Assembly: GCA_016783125.1 (NCBI GenBank)
Contig: JADHXE010000005.1
Coordinates: 1-43,472 of the forward strand
Source: Anaerolineales bacterium
GTDB lineage: Bacteria > Chloroflexota > Anaerolineae > Anaerolineales > UBA11858
Reading direction: 5' to 3'
DNA length: 43,472 bases
This document shows, in pieces, positions 1 to 8,348 of this stretch. A model generated the notes under the pieces. The model made no database searches, was not told the DNA's origin, and saw nothing but the letters and a program-made list of their open reading frames with translations. Position 1 is the first letter of the stretch. Every line of letters begins with the position of its first letter. The translations under genes were made by a program, and so were the position numbers.

Positions 1-168
1 ACCGAGATACTCGGCTATACTGCTAAAACCCCCCTATGGAGACGGGAGAAGGTTGTGCTTCCTCACTGCTTTCTCTCGTTTCTATTTTTAATGTCCTTGA
101 GTACGGGGCCTACGCCCCAACAGGTGATTTACTGAAATTAATTGCCAGATTGATATAAAGGAAAACAC
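1..168. other. Upstream region of the exporter operon
   Basis: No gene is supported here. The stretch directly precedes the first exporter gene, and a purine-rich AAAGGAAAA just before position 169 can act as its ribosome binding site. The operon promoter is probably here or just outside the window, but I see no convincing -35/-10 pair. Confidence 0.4.
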
Positions 169-1260
169 ATGGACGTTGCCAAGTTGACCTGGAAGGGTAG
201 GAGCGGTGACGATTTGGAAGAGTTCACACTCTTCAGGGGTGCTACAGTCTCCCTGGGACGCGGTAATTACAATGACATTGTGTTGATTGACGTTAAGACT
301 TCGCGGCGGCATGCAAACATTTCGTGGCAAGAGGGGGTATTCACGATCACTGACTTAGACAGCAGTAACGGCACCTTTGTTAACGAAATACAGATTACCA
401 CCCCTGCACCCCTACAGAGTGGCGATCAAATTAAACTCGGAGACACTATCTTCACCTTCACTCCTGGTGCATCGCTTGACGAGTTTATGGAGACGAGGAT
501 GATCGAGCCCTCTGCCCTCGATGTTATCGAAGAAACCGCTGAAGTTCAAGAATGGCGGGCCGAAGCTGAGGCCATTATTCGGCTTGATAACCTTGTCAAG
601 GATTATGAAAGCCCCGCGGGGATGGTTCATGTTCTCAAAGATTTGAATCTCAGGATACAGCCGGGTGAGTTCGTCGGTCTGCGCGGTCCGTCGGGATGCG
701 GTAAGTCCACTCTACTCAACATGCTCACAGGTATCGACCGCCCCACATCCGGGAATGTGTTTGTAGCCGGACAGTCGCTTGGCAAGCTCGACGAGAACCA
801 GATGGCCCGTTGGCGAGGGAAAAATATCGGTGTGATCTTTCAGTTTTTCCAGCTTTTGCCCACTCTTTCAATCATTGAGAACGTAATGCTTCCAATGGCC
901 TTCTGCCGCATGTGGAGACCGCGTGAGCGTTCCAAGCGCGCTATGATGCTTCTCGAACAGGTTGAATTAGCCGATCAAGCTTATAAGCTTCCCAGCAAAC
1001 TTTCCGGAGGCCAACAACAGCGGGCTGCTATCGCGCGTGCCTTAGCGAACGACCCCCCTCTTGTGGTTGGCGACGAGCCAACCGGAAACCTGGACACCAA
1101 AACAGCCGATCTGGTTTTTGCGCTCTTTGAGAACTTGGTGGCTCAGGGAAAGACCTTCTTTATGGTCACCCATGATATAAGTCTGGCAGCTCGCATACCG
1201 CGGGTAATCGAAATGTTAGACGGTGAGTTGAGAGAGAATGGGAGCAGGCCTAGGCCATGA
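169..1260 (+). CDS. FHA domain-ABC transporter ATPase fusion
   Basis: This is the ATP-hydrolysing subunit of a MacB/LolD-type exporter, with an N-terminal phosphothreonine-binding FHA domain. FHA residues lie at about 20-95 (GRG at 30-32, SRRH at 45-48, SSNGT at 65-69). The ABC domain follows from about 136: Walker [10 protein letters not shown] at 173-181, Q-loop Gln225, signature LSGGQQQR at 278-285, Walker B with Glu303, and switch His335. The stop overlaps the start of the permease gene (ATGA), so the two are probably translationally coupled. The FHA fusion implies that the exporter is recruited or controlled by a Thr-phosphorylated partner; candidates are the kinase at 22.2-23.4 kb and the DETI repeats of the protease at 19.5-21.2 kb. 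Just after the FHA domain is an ETRMIEPS segment (Thr109) that could itself be phosphorylated. The substrate is inferred to be the mature RiPP from cluster context. Confidence 0.93.
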   Translation: MDVAKLTWKGRSGDDLEEFTLFRGATVSLGRGNYNDIVLIDVKTSRRHANISWQEGVFTITDLDSSNGTFVNEIQITTPAPLQSGDQIKLGDTIFTFTPGASLDEFMETRMIEPSALDVIEETAEVQEWRAEAEAIIRLDNLVKDYESPAGMVHVLKDLNLRIQPGEFVGLRGPSGCGKSTLLNMLTGIDRPTSGNVFVAGQSLGKLDENQMARWRGKNIGVIFQFFQLLPTLSIIENVMLPMAFCRMWRPRERSKRAMMLLEQVELADQAYKLPSKLSGGQQQRAAIARALANDPPLVVGDEPTGNLDTKTADLVFALFENLVAQGKTFFMVTHDISLAARIPRVIEMLDGELRENGSRPRP

Positions 1261-3659
1261 ATATCGCAATCCGCAAAGTTTGGCGTGATTTATGGAATAA
1301 CAAAGGTCGCACGTTATTAGTGGTGGTTAGTATTACCGTGGGCGTCCTGGCTGTGGGGATGATAACATCCAGCAATGAGCTACTTACTCGACAAATGAGC
1401 AGCGCGCAGATAGCAAGCCAACCTTCCCATGCAAAGATATATTTATCCAAGCCAATAGATGAAGACACTGTTCGCAGCCTGGCTCGCATGCCAGAGATAT
1501 CACAGATCGAAGGATGGATGGAGGCCTCGCTTCTCTGGAAGTCAACGAAGGATGCTGAGTGGGAGCAAGATAGGGCGCTATTGATCGCTCTGGTTGACTA
1601 TGAAAACCAGAACTTTGATCTATCCACCATCCTCTCTGGATGGTGGCCCGAAACAGAGGCTAATACTGCAGCAGTTGAGTTCAATCATATTGAGCCATTT
1701 AATGTACCAGCGATAGGGGAAAAAATATACTTCGAGGTCAATGAGCGAACCAGGTCGGTGGCAATGGGAGGAATAGTTCGCGATCCAGCCCAGTATCCAC
1801 CTCCAATAGTACAAGCGCCAACGTTCTATGTCACCACCACTGTGATGGAACAACTGACTAACATGAGCGGTTTTACATCGCTTCGCATCACCATTCCTAA
1901 ATATAGCGAATCCCAAGCTGAAATAACTGTAGATCTAATCGAGAAGAAGCTCGATAGAATTGATGTTTCGATCAGTTACTTTGAGGTTCAGGATCCCGAA
2001 CGTCACCCACTGCAAGATATTATCAATGGGGTTGGAATGGTGTTGGGTGTGATGGCCGTTATGGCACTGGGCTTAAGCACCTTCTTGGTGGTCAACACCA
2101 TGAATGCTATCATTGCCCAACAAGTACCCCAAATTGGGGCGATGAAGACGATCGGAGGCGTGAAGCGGCAGATCGCAATGCTGTATCTTATTGGCGTGGG
2201 GGCCTATAGCCTGCTTAGCCTGGCATTGGCGGTACCATTGGGGGCTTGGGGAGGTCATACTGTCACAAAATGGATGCTGTACTTGCTGAACGTCCCCTCC
2301 ACAGAATTCGAGATTTTATGGAGATCATTGTTGTATCAGGTGGGAGCAGGCTTGCTTGCGCCGATGCTGGCCGGATTGTATCCAGTGCTTCAGGGTTCAG
2401 CCATTACTGTGCGGGAGGCGATCAGCTCCTATGGGTTGGGAGGGGGCTACGGATCCGGTTTGGTTGACCGGCTTTTGAGCCGTATTCGCGGGCTACCAAT
2501 GTTAGCTATGCTGCCATTGCGCAACTCGTTTCGAAATGTTGGGCGTTTGGCCCTAACCGAAATCACACTGATCATCGCGGGGGGAATATTCATGACGGTA
2601 CTCACTACGGGTTTTTCGTTCACAAACACTCTAAATTCTATTTGGGAAGGGTTTGGCTTCGATATTTTAATTACCTTCGAAAAGAGCCAGCGCATCGTGG
2701 AAATCTTACCCATGATCGAATCGCGCCAGTTCGTAGAACATGCCGAGATGTGGGTTTGGCACAGTGCCAAAGCTAAATCTCCTGAAGCAACAGGGCTGGC
2801 AGATGAGTACAAAATTGCCATACGCGGCATCCCGAGGAATACTGCGTTGCTCTCACCACAACTAACTGACGGACGTAACCTTGACCCTACCGATGGTCAT
2901 GCCTTGTTATTGAATCAGAACCTGGCGCAAGATATGGGTCTGGAAGTAGGCGATCAGATCGTGCTCGATCTGGGTGAGGCGGGTGAGTCGACGTGGACAA
3001 TAATAGGATTGATTTTTGATTTGACAGCAGGTCAAAAAACTGCTTACCTGCACATCGACATCTTGAATGCTGAACTTCATCAAATTGGCAAAGCGACGGT
3101 GGCGGAGATTAAAATCCGGGATGCGGAAGCAAGCCTCGAAGAGCAAATAGAAATGCTCAAGGAACTACAAGATTACCTCGAAGAACGGGGGCTTAGTATT
3201 GGATATGGTACCAGTGCAATACAGCAACGCGAACAGGCAACAGGGCAGTTGAGTATTCTGACGACCCTGTTGCTGGTCATGACTTTACTAATTGCGGTTG
3301 TAGGCGGTGTCGGCTTGTCAGGCACACAGTCGCTTAGTGTGATTGAACGCAGCCGTGAAATTGGCGTAATGCGCGCCATCGGCTCATCGTCAGTTGATGT
3401 AGCGTTAATATTCATGGGGGAGGGGCTAATGATTGGATTGCTTAGCTGGGTGTTGGCTATCCCTTTCAGTATATGGGCTGCGCGCTTTTTTGTTGAGGCA
3501 GTTGCAAACGCGGTTGACTTCCCCGCAATATACGCTTATTCGCTTAAAGGAGCATGGATATGGCTAGGTGTTGTAGTAGTTCTCTCGTTACTCGCTAGCT
3601 GGCTGCCAGCACGACATGCAACGAAAATCAGTGTGGCCGAGAGCTTAGCATATGAATAA
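1257..3659 (+). CDS. FtsX/MacB-like ABC exporter permease
   Basis: This 800-residue integral membrane protein is the permease partner of the FHA-ABC ATPase. The sequence shows a short cytoplasmic N-terminus (WRDLWNNKGRTLLVVVSITV), a first membrane helix at about 18-40, a large extracytoplasmic domain, then three helices at about 258-375. A second FtsX module repeats the pattern, with a helix near 430, an extracytoplasmic domain and three C-terminal helices. The segment ERSREIGVMRAIGSS before the last helices is typical of the FtsX C-terminal module. The duplicated arrangement (about eight helices) is the long-permease type found with LolD/MacB-like ATPases in Gram-positive and Chloroflexota genomes. 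It overlaps the ATPase gene by 4 nt and is followed 46 nt later by the membrane-fusion lipoprotein. Confidence 0.92.
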   Translation: MNIAIRKVWRDLWNNKGRTLLVVVSITVGVLAVGMITSSNELLTRQMSSAQIASQPSHAKIYLSKPIDEDTVRSLARMPEISQIEGWMEASLLWKSTKDAEWEQDRALLIALVDYENQNFDLSTILSGWWPETEANTAAVEFNHIEPFNVPAIGEKIYFEVNERTRSVAMGGIVRDPAQYPPPIVQAPTFYVTTTVMEQLTNMSGFTSLRITIPKYSESQAEITVDLIEKKLDRIDVSISYFEVQDPERHPLQDIINGVGMVLGVMAVMALGLSTFLVVNTMNAIIAQQVPQIGAMKTIGGVKRQIAMLYLIGVGAYSLLSLALAVPLGAWGGHTVTKWMLYLLNVPSTEFEILWRSLLYQVGAGLLAPMLAGLYPVLQGSAITVREAISSYGLGGGYGSGLVDRLLSRIRGLPMLAMLPLRNSFRNVGRLALTEITLIIAGGIFMTVLTTGFSFTNTLNSIWEGFGFDILITFEKSQRIVEILPMIESRQFVEHAEMWVWHSAKAKSPEATGLADEYKIAIRGIPRNTALLSPQLTDGRNLDPTDGHALLLNQNLAQDMGLEVGDQIVLDLGEAGESTWTIIGLIFDLTAGQKTAYLHIDILNAELHQIGKATVAEIKIRDAEASLEEQIEMLKELQDYLEERGLSIGYGTSAIQQREQATGQLSILTTLLLVMTLLIAVVGGVGLSGTQSLSVIERSREIGVMRAIGSSSVDVALIFMGEGLMIGLLSWVLAIPFSIWAARFFVEAVANAVDFPAIYAYSLKGAWIWLGVVVVLSLLASWLPARHATKISVAESLAYE

Positions 3660-3705
3660 TCCATAACCTCTAACGATTTGTATGTCTCCCCAATGGAGTG
3701 AGAAG

Positions 3706-4896
3706 ATGATGAACACAATTTCCTATAAGTTTTTTGTTGTTTTTTTCCTAACCGCTTTGGTGTTAAGTGCTTGTGGCGGTGAAGTCGGCGAAACCAGCGA
3801 GAACACTGGTATACCAGTCGTTATTGATAATTTTGACATCATTGCCGAAGGGCGGCTCGTCCCCCATCAACTGGTCCAACTTTCATTTGCTGCCGGCGGC
3901 CAGGTTGCTGAGGTACTGGTCTCTGAAGGCGATGAGGTAGAAACCAATCAAGTTCTAGCCCGCCTGGAAGGGAGCGAGGAACTTCAGGTCAGACTTGCAG
4001 ATGCGGAACTTGAGCTGCTTTCCGCCCAACGGAGCCTGAGCGATATTAACGAAAACGCAGACTTAGAAACCGCCAAGGCTGCGCAGGCCCTTGTGGATAC
4101 TCGGGACGCTTTGGATGATGCCGAGAAAGATCTCGGAAATTTAGATGTTGGTGCGAATCCGACGAATATTGAGTCGGCCAGGGCTACTGTAACGCTGGCA
4201 GAGGATAAATTAGACAAAGCCAAGAAGGATTATGAGCCTTATGAGGGCAGAGCAGAGTCCGATACGGAACGAGCTAACATGCTGCTTAGACTAACCGAAG
4301 CCCAGGCAGAGTATGATTCTGCTGCGCGAAGGCTGAATGCACTGCTGGGAGTGGGAGTGGCCACTGATTTTGAGTGGGATGAGGCCAACGCGGATCTGGC
4401 ATTAGCCCAGGCTGAGTACGCTTCTGCCCAGCGGCAGTTCGAGGCCGTAAAAGAGGGCCCCGACCAGGACCTTGTTGCGGACGCAGATGCACGATTAGAA
4501 GTTGCACAGGCCGAAAAAGAAGCTGCTGAGATTGCCCTGGTAAATTTGGAACTACGAGCCCCAATTGGGGGGAGGGTCGCTAACCTAACCTTCAAGGTAG
4601 GCGAACAGGTTGCAGTGGGACAGGTGGTTCTGAACATAGCAGATTTCTCACAATGGAAAGTTGAGACGGATAACCTGACTGAAATCGAAGTGCCCAATGT
4701 TTTCGTTGGTCAGTCGGTGACGATCACGCCGGATGCCTTGCCAGAACTCTCTCTCGCGGGAACAGTAGAGTCAATCAGTGATTGGTTTGAAGTCAAGAGA
4801 GGTGATGTGACCTACACAGCTTTCATTAGCCTGGAAGAAAGTGACACTCGCCTGCGCTGGGGCATGACATTAGTGATCACTTTTAAGAGCCAATAA
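3706..4896 (+). CDS. HlyD/MacA-like periplasmic adaptor lipoprotein
   Basis: This is the membrane-fusion (adaptor) component of the exporter. The chosen start gives MMNTISYKFF followed by a hydrophobic stretch and a lipobox ending LSAC, so it is an exported, lipid-anchored protein; GGAG lies just upstream. An in-frame ATG at 3682 would add eight residues before the signal and fits less well. Downstream are a biotinyl-lipoyl-like half (about 45-80), a long helical hairpin rich in Ala, Glu and Asp (about 80-265), the second lipoyl half (LRAPIGGRVANLTFKVGEQV) and a beta-barrel segment. This domain order is that of MacA/HlyD adaptors. No outer-membrane TolC-like partner is visible in the window. 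Confidence 0.9.
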   Translation: MMNTISYKFFVVFFLTALVLSACGGEVGETSENTGIPVVIDNFDIIAEGRLVPHQLVQLSFAAGGQVAEVLVSEGDEVETNQVLARLEGSEELQVRLADAELELLSAQRSLSDINENADLETAKAAQALVDTRDALDDAEKDLGNLDVGANPTNIESARATVTLAEDKLDKAKKDYEPYEGRAESDTERANMLLRLTEAQAEYDSAARRLNALLGVGVATDFEWDEANADLALAQAEYASAQRQFEAVKEGPDQDLVADADARLEVAQAEKEAAEIALVNLELRAPIGGRVANLTFKVGEQVAVGQVVLNIADFSQWKVETDNLTEIEVPNVFVGQSVTITPDALPELSLAGTVESISDWFEVKRGDVTYTAFISLEESDTRLRWGMTLVITFKSQ

Positions 4897-4919
4897 TACT
4901 TACCGAAAGGAGTCCTTAG

Positions 4920-5801
4920 ATGGCTAAGGTTAAAAAAAGTGACGAGGCTCGTCAGATCGCAAAGTTAGGATGGACAGATAAAGGTGGAGCTGCAAAGGAG
5001 CTCATCCTTTACGAGGGTGCCACTACCTCTCTGGGGCGCGATAAGCGTAATGATATCGTATTGCCTTATCGTAATGTGTCGAGACGACACACGAAAATCG
5101 CTTGGAGCGATAATATTTTTTCGATCATAGATTTAGGTAGCAGTAATGGCACCTTCCTCAACGGTGAGCAAATCACCGACCCCACCTCCCTAAAAAGCGG
5201 CGACCTGATCACAATTAGCGAACAAATCTTAAGTTTTACCATTTCCCCTATTGAGGATATGCATACAAAGATATATGAGGGGGCTGAACCAGAGCCTGTA
5301 GTGGAAGCTGTTGGTTTGCCAGCGGAGCCTGTAGAGGCTCCAATCGAACACAGGGAGACAATGTTATATAAGGAACCCGACGTTAGCGTGGAAGTCGAAT
5401 CCGTAGACCTGCCATTGGAGCAGGCGAAGATACAGATGGAGGCTGGTAGCATGGCTGAAGCATTCACAAAACTAGTTGATCAATTACGCGCTGCTCAAGC
5501 GGCGGCGGAAACGTTTGGAACCGCAGGACAAGCGGCGAGGTCCAGATTAGAATCCCTGACCGGACAACTGGAAACAGCAGCCCGTGACGCGGGTGACCTT
5601 GGGCAAAAAGCGGCTAACGTCAAGCTCATGGATCTGCTCGAAAAACTGACTGCCAATCCCAATGATGTTACTCTGTTGACTGATCTTGCCCAGCACACGG
5701 CACTGATCAGTGGGTTAGTAAAGGGTTTTGCTGCCCAAGTTTCGGCGTTGAGTGAAATCAAGCAGGCATTGGACGCAGAGGTTGCTCAGTTACCCAGCTA
5801 G
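4920..5801 (+). CDS. Soluble FHA-domain protein with helical C-terminus
   Basis: This 293-residue protein has an N-terminal FHA domain at about 25-108 (LGRDKRND, SRRHT at 54-58, SSNGT at 74-78) and closely resembles the FHA domain of the ABC ATPase upstream. The middle is acidic and proline-rich. The C-terminal 120 residues are Ala/Gln/Leu-rich and probably form a helical bundle or coiled coil. A strong site, GAAAGGAG, precedes the start. Thr116 (MHTKIYEG) and Thr147 (RETMLYKEP) lie in short motifs after the FHA domain that look like possible phosphoacceptors. It may be an adaptor that links phosphorylated partners in the maturation and export complex. No enzymatic domain is visible. Confidence 0.85.
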   Translation: MAKVKKSDEARQIAKLGWTDKGGAAKELILYEGATTSLGRDKRNDIVLPYRNVSRRHTKIAWSDNIFSIIDLGSSNGTFLNGEQITDPTSLKSGDLITISEQILSFTISPIEDMHTKIYEGAEPEPVVEAVGLPAEPVEAPIEHRETMLYKEPDVSVEVESVDLPLEQAKIQMEAGSMAEAFTKLVDQLRAAQAAAETFGTAGQAARSRLESLTGQLETAARDAGDLGQKAANVKLMDLLEKLTANPNDVTLLTDLAQHTALISGLVKGFAAQVSALSEIKQALDAEVAQLPS

Positions 5802-5805
5802 CGGC

Positions 5806-6426
5806 ATGGTAGCAGATCACCATGGATGTCGTCTTCGTTTGGATCGCTTCAACCCCTATTATCAGGAACCTGAAGCTTATGGCATGGTGAATGTCCGCCC
5901 TATCGCAGCTTACCATTACGTTTATCCTTTCCCTGAAGAGAGCCTAGCCCGCCTGGCTTACTATTTTGACTTTGACTACGCCGACGGCCGACAACCAGAG
6001 AGCTACACCCGCGTGCTGAGCGAGGCTATAGAAAAGTGGCACGCGCTAACCGACTCTGGGTCGCTGCTCTCCCTCCAAAGTGACGGACGGCTCACCCTGT
6101 ACGACACACGATTGAGCGCCCGCCAGCGAGAGATTGCCCTGGAGGGGATGACAAAAGCCATCTACGACTATTGTGACGAGGGGCGATCACTCCCAGCTAT
6201 CCTGCGTCATTTGGAGCGAATAGGCGAGTCTTATAAAGCAGCTGATGTTCAGTCTGTGCTGGATTCCCTGGTGGAGGTCAGGGTAATGTTGCATGCGGAC
6301 GAACGTTATCTGAGCCTTGCCATCTCCATGGATGAACATGCCAAAGGTTTTATAGACAGCTTCGTGACCGCTCTGACTTTACCCCAGCCGGATCCAGGGA
6401 GCGATAGTAAGAGGCATCATGGATAA
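5806..6426 (+). pseudogene. C-terminal remnant of a B12-binding radical SAM maturase
   Basis: The reading frame matches only the last third of the two full-length maturases downstream, from the LRLDRF segment to the FIDSFV-ALTLPQ end. It lacks the B12-binding domain and the radical SAM cysteines. It begins 5 nt after the stop of the FHA gene, with an in-frame ATG, and its end overlaps the next maturase start by 8 nt. The frame is open for 206 codons, so it could still be made as a stand-alone C-terminal domain. By eye its DNA is closer to the second full copy (8349-10241) than to the adjacent first copy. I interpret it as the scar of a tandem duplication followed by deletion. Confidence 0.8.
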
Positions 6427-8326
6427 GGTACTTCTGATCACCATGCCCTTCAGCATCGCAACTCAGCCAGCTCTCGGCATTAGCCTACTCCGAGGCGCTC
6501 TCCAACGGCAAGGCACTGCCTGCGACATTCGCTACCTTCAACTCCCTTTTGCTGCGCAGATCGGTCTGAACCTCTATCGCCATGTGTCCCTCAGCCACCC
6601 CAGCCTGCTGCTTGGTGAGTGGCTTTTCGCCCATCACCTTTTCGGCGACCATATCCCTAATCCCCTTAGAGACGGAGTTGCTGTTCTGAGGCAGTACCTC
6701 ACCGCCCACGACCGCGATATATACGTGGATCTTATTGATCAGTTGCCGCGCCTGCGCGCCTCAACCGGGCCATACCTGGATGCCTGCGTGGACGCTGTCC
6801 CTTGGGAGCAATACGATGTGATCGGCTTCAGCAGTACCTTCGCACAGAACACAGCCTCGCTTACCCTGGCCCAGCGGGTCAAGGAAACCTGGCCCGACAA
6901 GACGATCGTCTTTGGGGGTGCCAACTGTGAAGGTGAGATGGGGGTTGAACTGCACCGTCAGTTCCCCTTTGTGGATTACGTCTGTTCTGGAGAGAGCGAT
7001 CTGCTTTTCCCGACCATGATAGAGCGGCTGGCCTCGGGGAGTGATATAGACGACCTGCCGGGGCTGATCTACCGCCAGGATGGGGAGACGATGATCAACG
7101 GCAGCTACGCGCCACCTATTCTCGATCTAGACGCATTGCCCTTCCCCGATTACGATGACTACATCACCCAACTTGAAGGGAGCGGTTTAGCGCTTGGGCC
7201 GGCGGACATCCGATTGGTACTGGAAACCAGCCGAGGTTGCTGGTGGGGAGCTAAGTCACAATGCACCTTCTGTGGTTTTAATGGTAATAGCATGGGCTAC
7301 CGCTGCAAGAGCAGCGAACGGGTGCTGGAGGAGTTCACCTATCTAGCCCAACGGTATCCAACTATCAAACAGGTGGACGCTGTGGATAATATCCTGGATG
7401 TACGCTTCTTCAGGGATGTGATTCCGGGGCTGATCGAGCGCGACCTGGGACTCGACATCTTTTACTTTGTCAAGGTTAATATGAGCAGGGAACAGGTTCG
7501 CCAACTTCGACAGGCTGGCATTCGACGTATCACGCCGGGTATTGAAAGTCTGGATACTGAAATCCTGCAGTTGATGCGCAAGGGATGTATCACTACGCAG
7601 AACGTGCAGCTCCTCAAATGGGCCAGGGAGTTCGGCATCCAGGTCAACTGGCTTCTCCTCTCAGGCTTTCCTGGCGAACCTCCGGATGCTTATAGGCGCA
7701 TGGCCGAAATGCTCCCCGCGCTGGTTCATCTTCAGCCACCCGAGACGTGGGGTTTAAGTCGTCTGCGTCTGGACCGCTTCAGTCCCTATTTCCAGACCCC
7801 TGAGGCCTATGGCATGGTGAATGTCCGCCCTTCGCTTGCCCACCGCTTCGTCTATCCCTTTCCGGAGGAGAGCCTAGCCCGGATGGCCTATCATTTCGAT
7901 TTTGACTACGTTGACGATCGACAGCCGGAGGTGTACACAAGCATGCTGCGCGAAGCTTTGAGGCAATGGCGCGCGCAGGCTGACTCTGGGTCGTTATTAT
8001 CTCTGCGTTCCGATGAACGGCTCACCTTGTGCGATACCCGACCTGGTGCCCACCAGCGGGAGATTGTGTTGGTGGGGTTGGCAAAAGCCATCTATGAGTA
8101 TTGTGATGAGGGGCGGACACTCCAGGCCATCCTGCATCACCTCAAGCAGATCGGAGAGCCTTACGAGACGGAAGATGTTCAAACTATACTGGACTCAATA
8201 GTGGAAGCCCGGGTGATGTTATATACCGATGATCGTTATCTGAGCCTGGCCATCCCCATGTACGAACCTGCACGAGGGTTCATTGATAGCTTTGTGTCCG
8301 CGTTGACCCTGCCCCAGAACGATTAG
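6419..8326 (+). CDS. B12-binding radical SAM RiPP maturase, copy 1
   Basis: This 635-residue enzyme resembles the family called ribosomal peptide maturation radical SAM protein 1. The N-terminal half is a cobalamin-binding-like domain with the family-typical segment FGGANCEGEMG. The radical SAM cluster motif is C274-x7-C282-x2-C285 in RGCWWGAKSQCTFCG; the x7 spacing is normal for this family. After the TIM-barrel core comes a C-terminal domain of about 200 residues that is also present alone upstream. Cobalamin-dependent members often methylate unactivated carbons of a peptide, but the chemistry here is not determined by the sequence. It is probably translationally coupled to the remnant upstream and lies 22 nt before its paralogue. 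Confidence 0.9.
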   Translation: MDKVLLITMPFSIATQPALGISLLRGALQRQGTACDIRYLQLPFAAQIGLNLYRHVSLSHPSLLLGEWLFAHHLFGDHIPNPLRDGVAVLRQYLTAHDRDIYVDLIDQLPRLRASTGPYLDACVDAVPWEQYDVIGFSSTFAQNTASLTLAQRVKETWPDKTIVFGGANCEGEMGVELHRQFPFVDYVCSGESDLLFPTMIERLASGSDIDDLPGLIYRQDGETMINGSYAPPILDLDALPFPDYDDYITQLEGSGLALGPADIRLVLETSRGCWWGAKSQCTFCGFNGNSMGYRCKSSERVLEEFTYLAQRYPTIKQVDAVDNILDVRFFRDVIPGLIERDLGLDIFYFVKVNMSREQVRQLRQAGIRRITPGIESLDTEILQLMRKGCITTQNVQLLKWAREFGIQVNWLLLSGFPGEPPDAYRRMAEMLPALVHLQPPETWGLSRLRLDRFSPYFQTPEAYGMVNVRPSLAHRFVYPFPEESLARMAYHFDFDYVDDRQPEVYTSMLREALRQWRAQADSGSLLSLRSDERLTLCDTRPGAHQREIVLVGLAKAIYEYCDEGRTLQAILHHLKQIGEPYETEDVQTILDSIVEARVMLYTDDRYLSLAIPMYEPARGFIDSFVSALTLPQND

Positions 8327-8348
8327 ATAGCAACTGGCGAAGATTACC

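Noticed and set aside
4239-4697. Long minus-strand frame (152 codons) opposite the adaptor gene
   Set aside because: Low-complexity Ser/Ala-rich translation that mirrors the Ala/Glu-rich coiled coil on the plus strand; no ribosome site.
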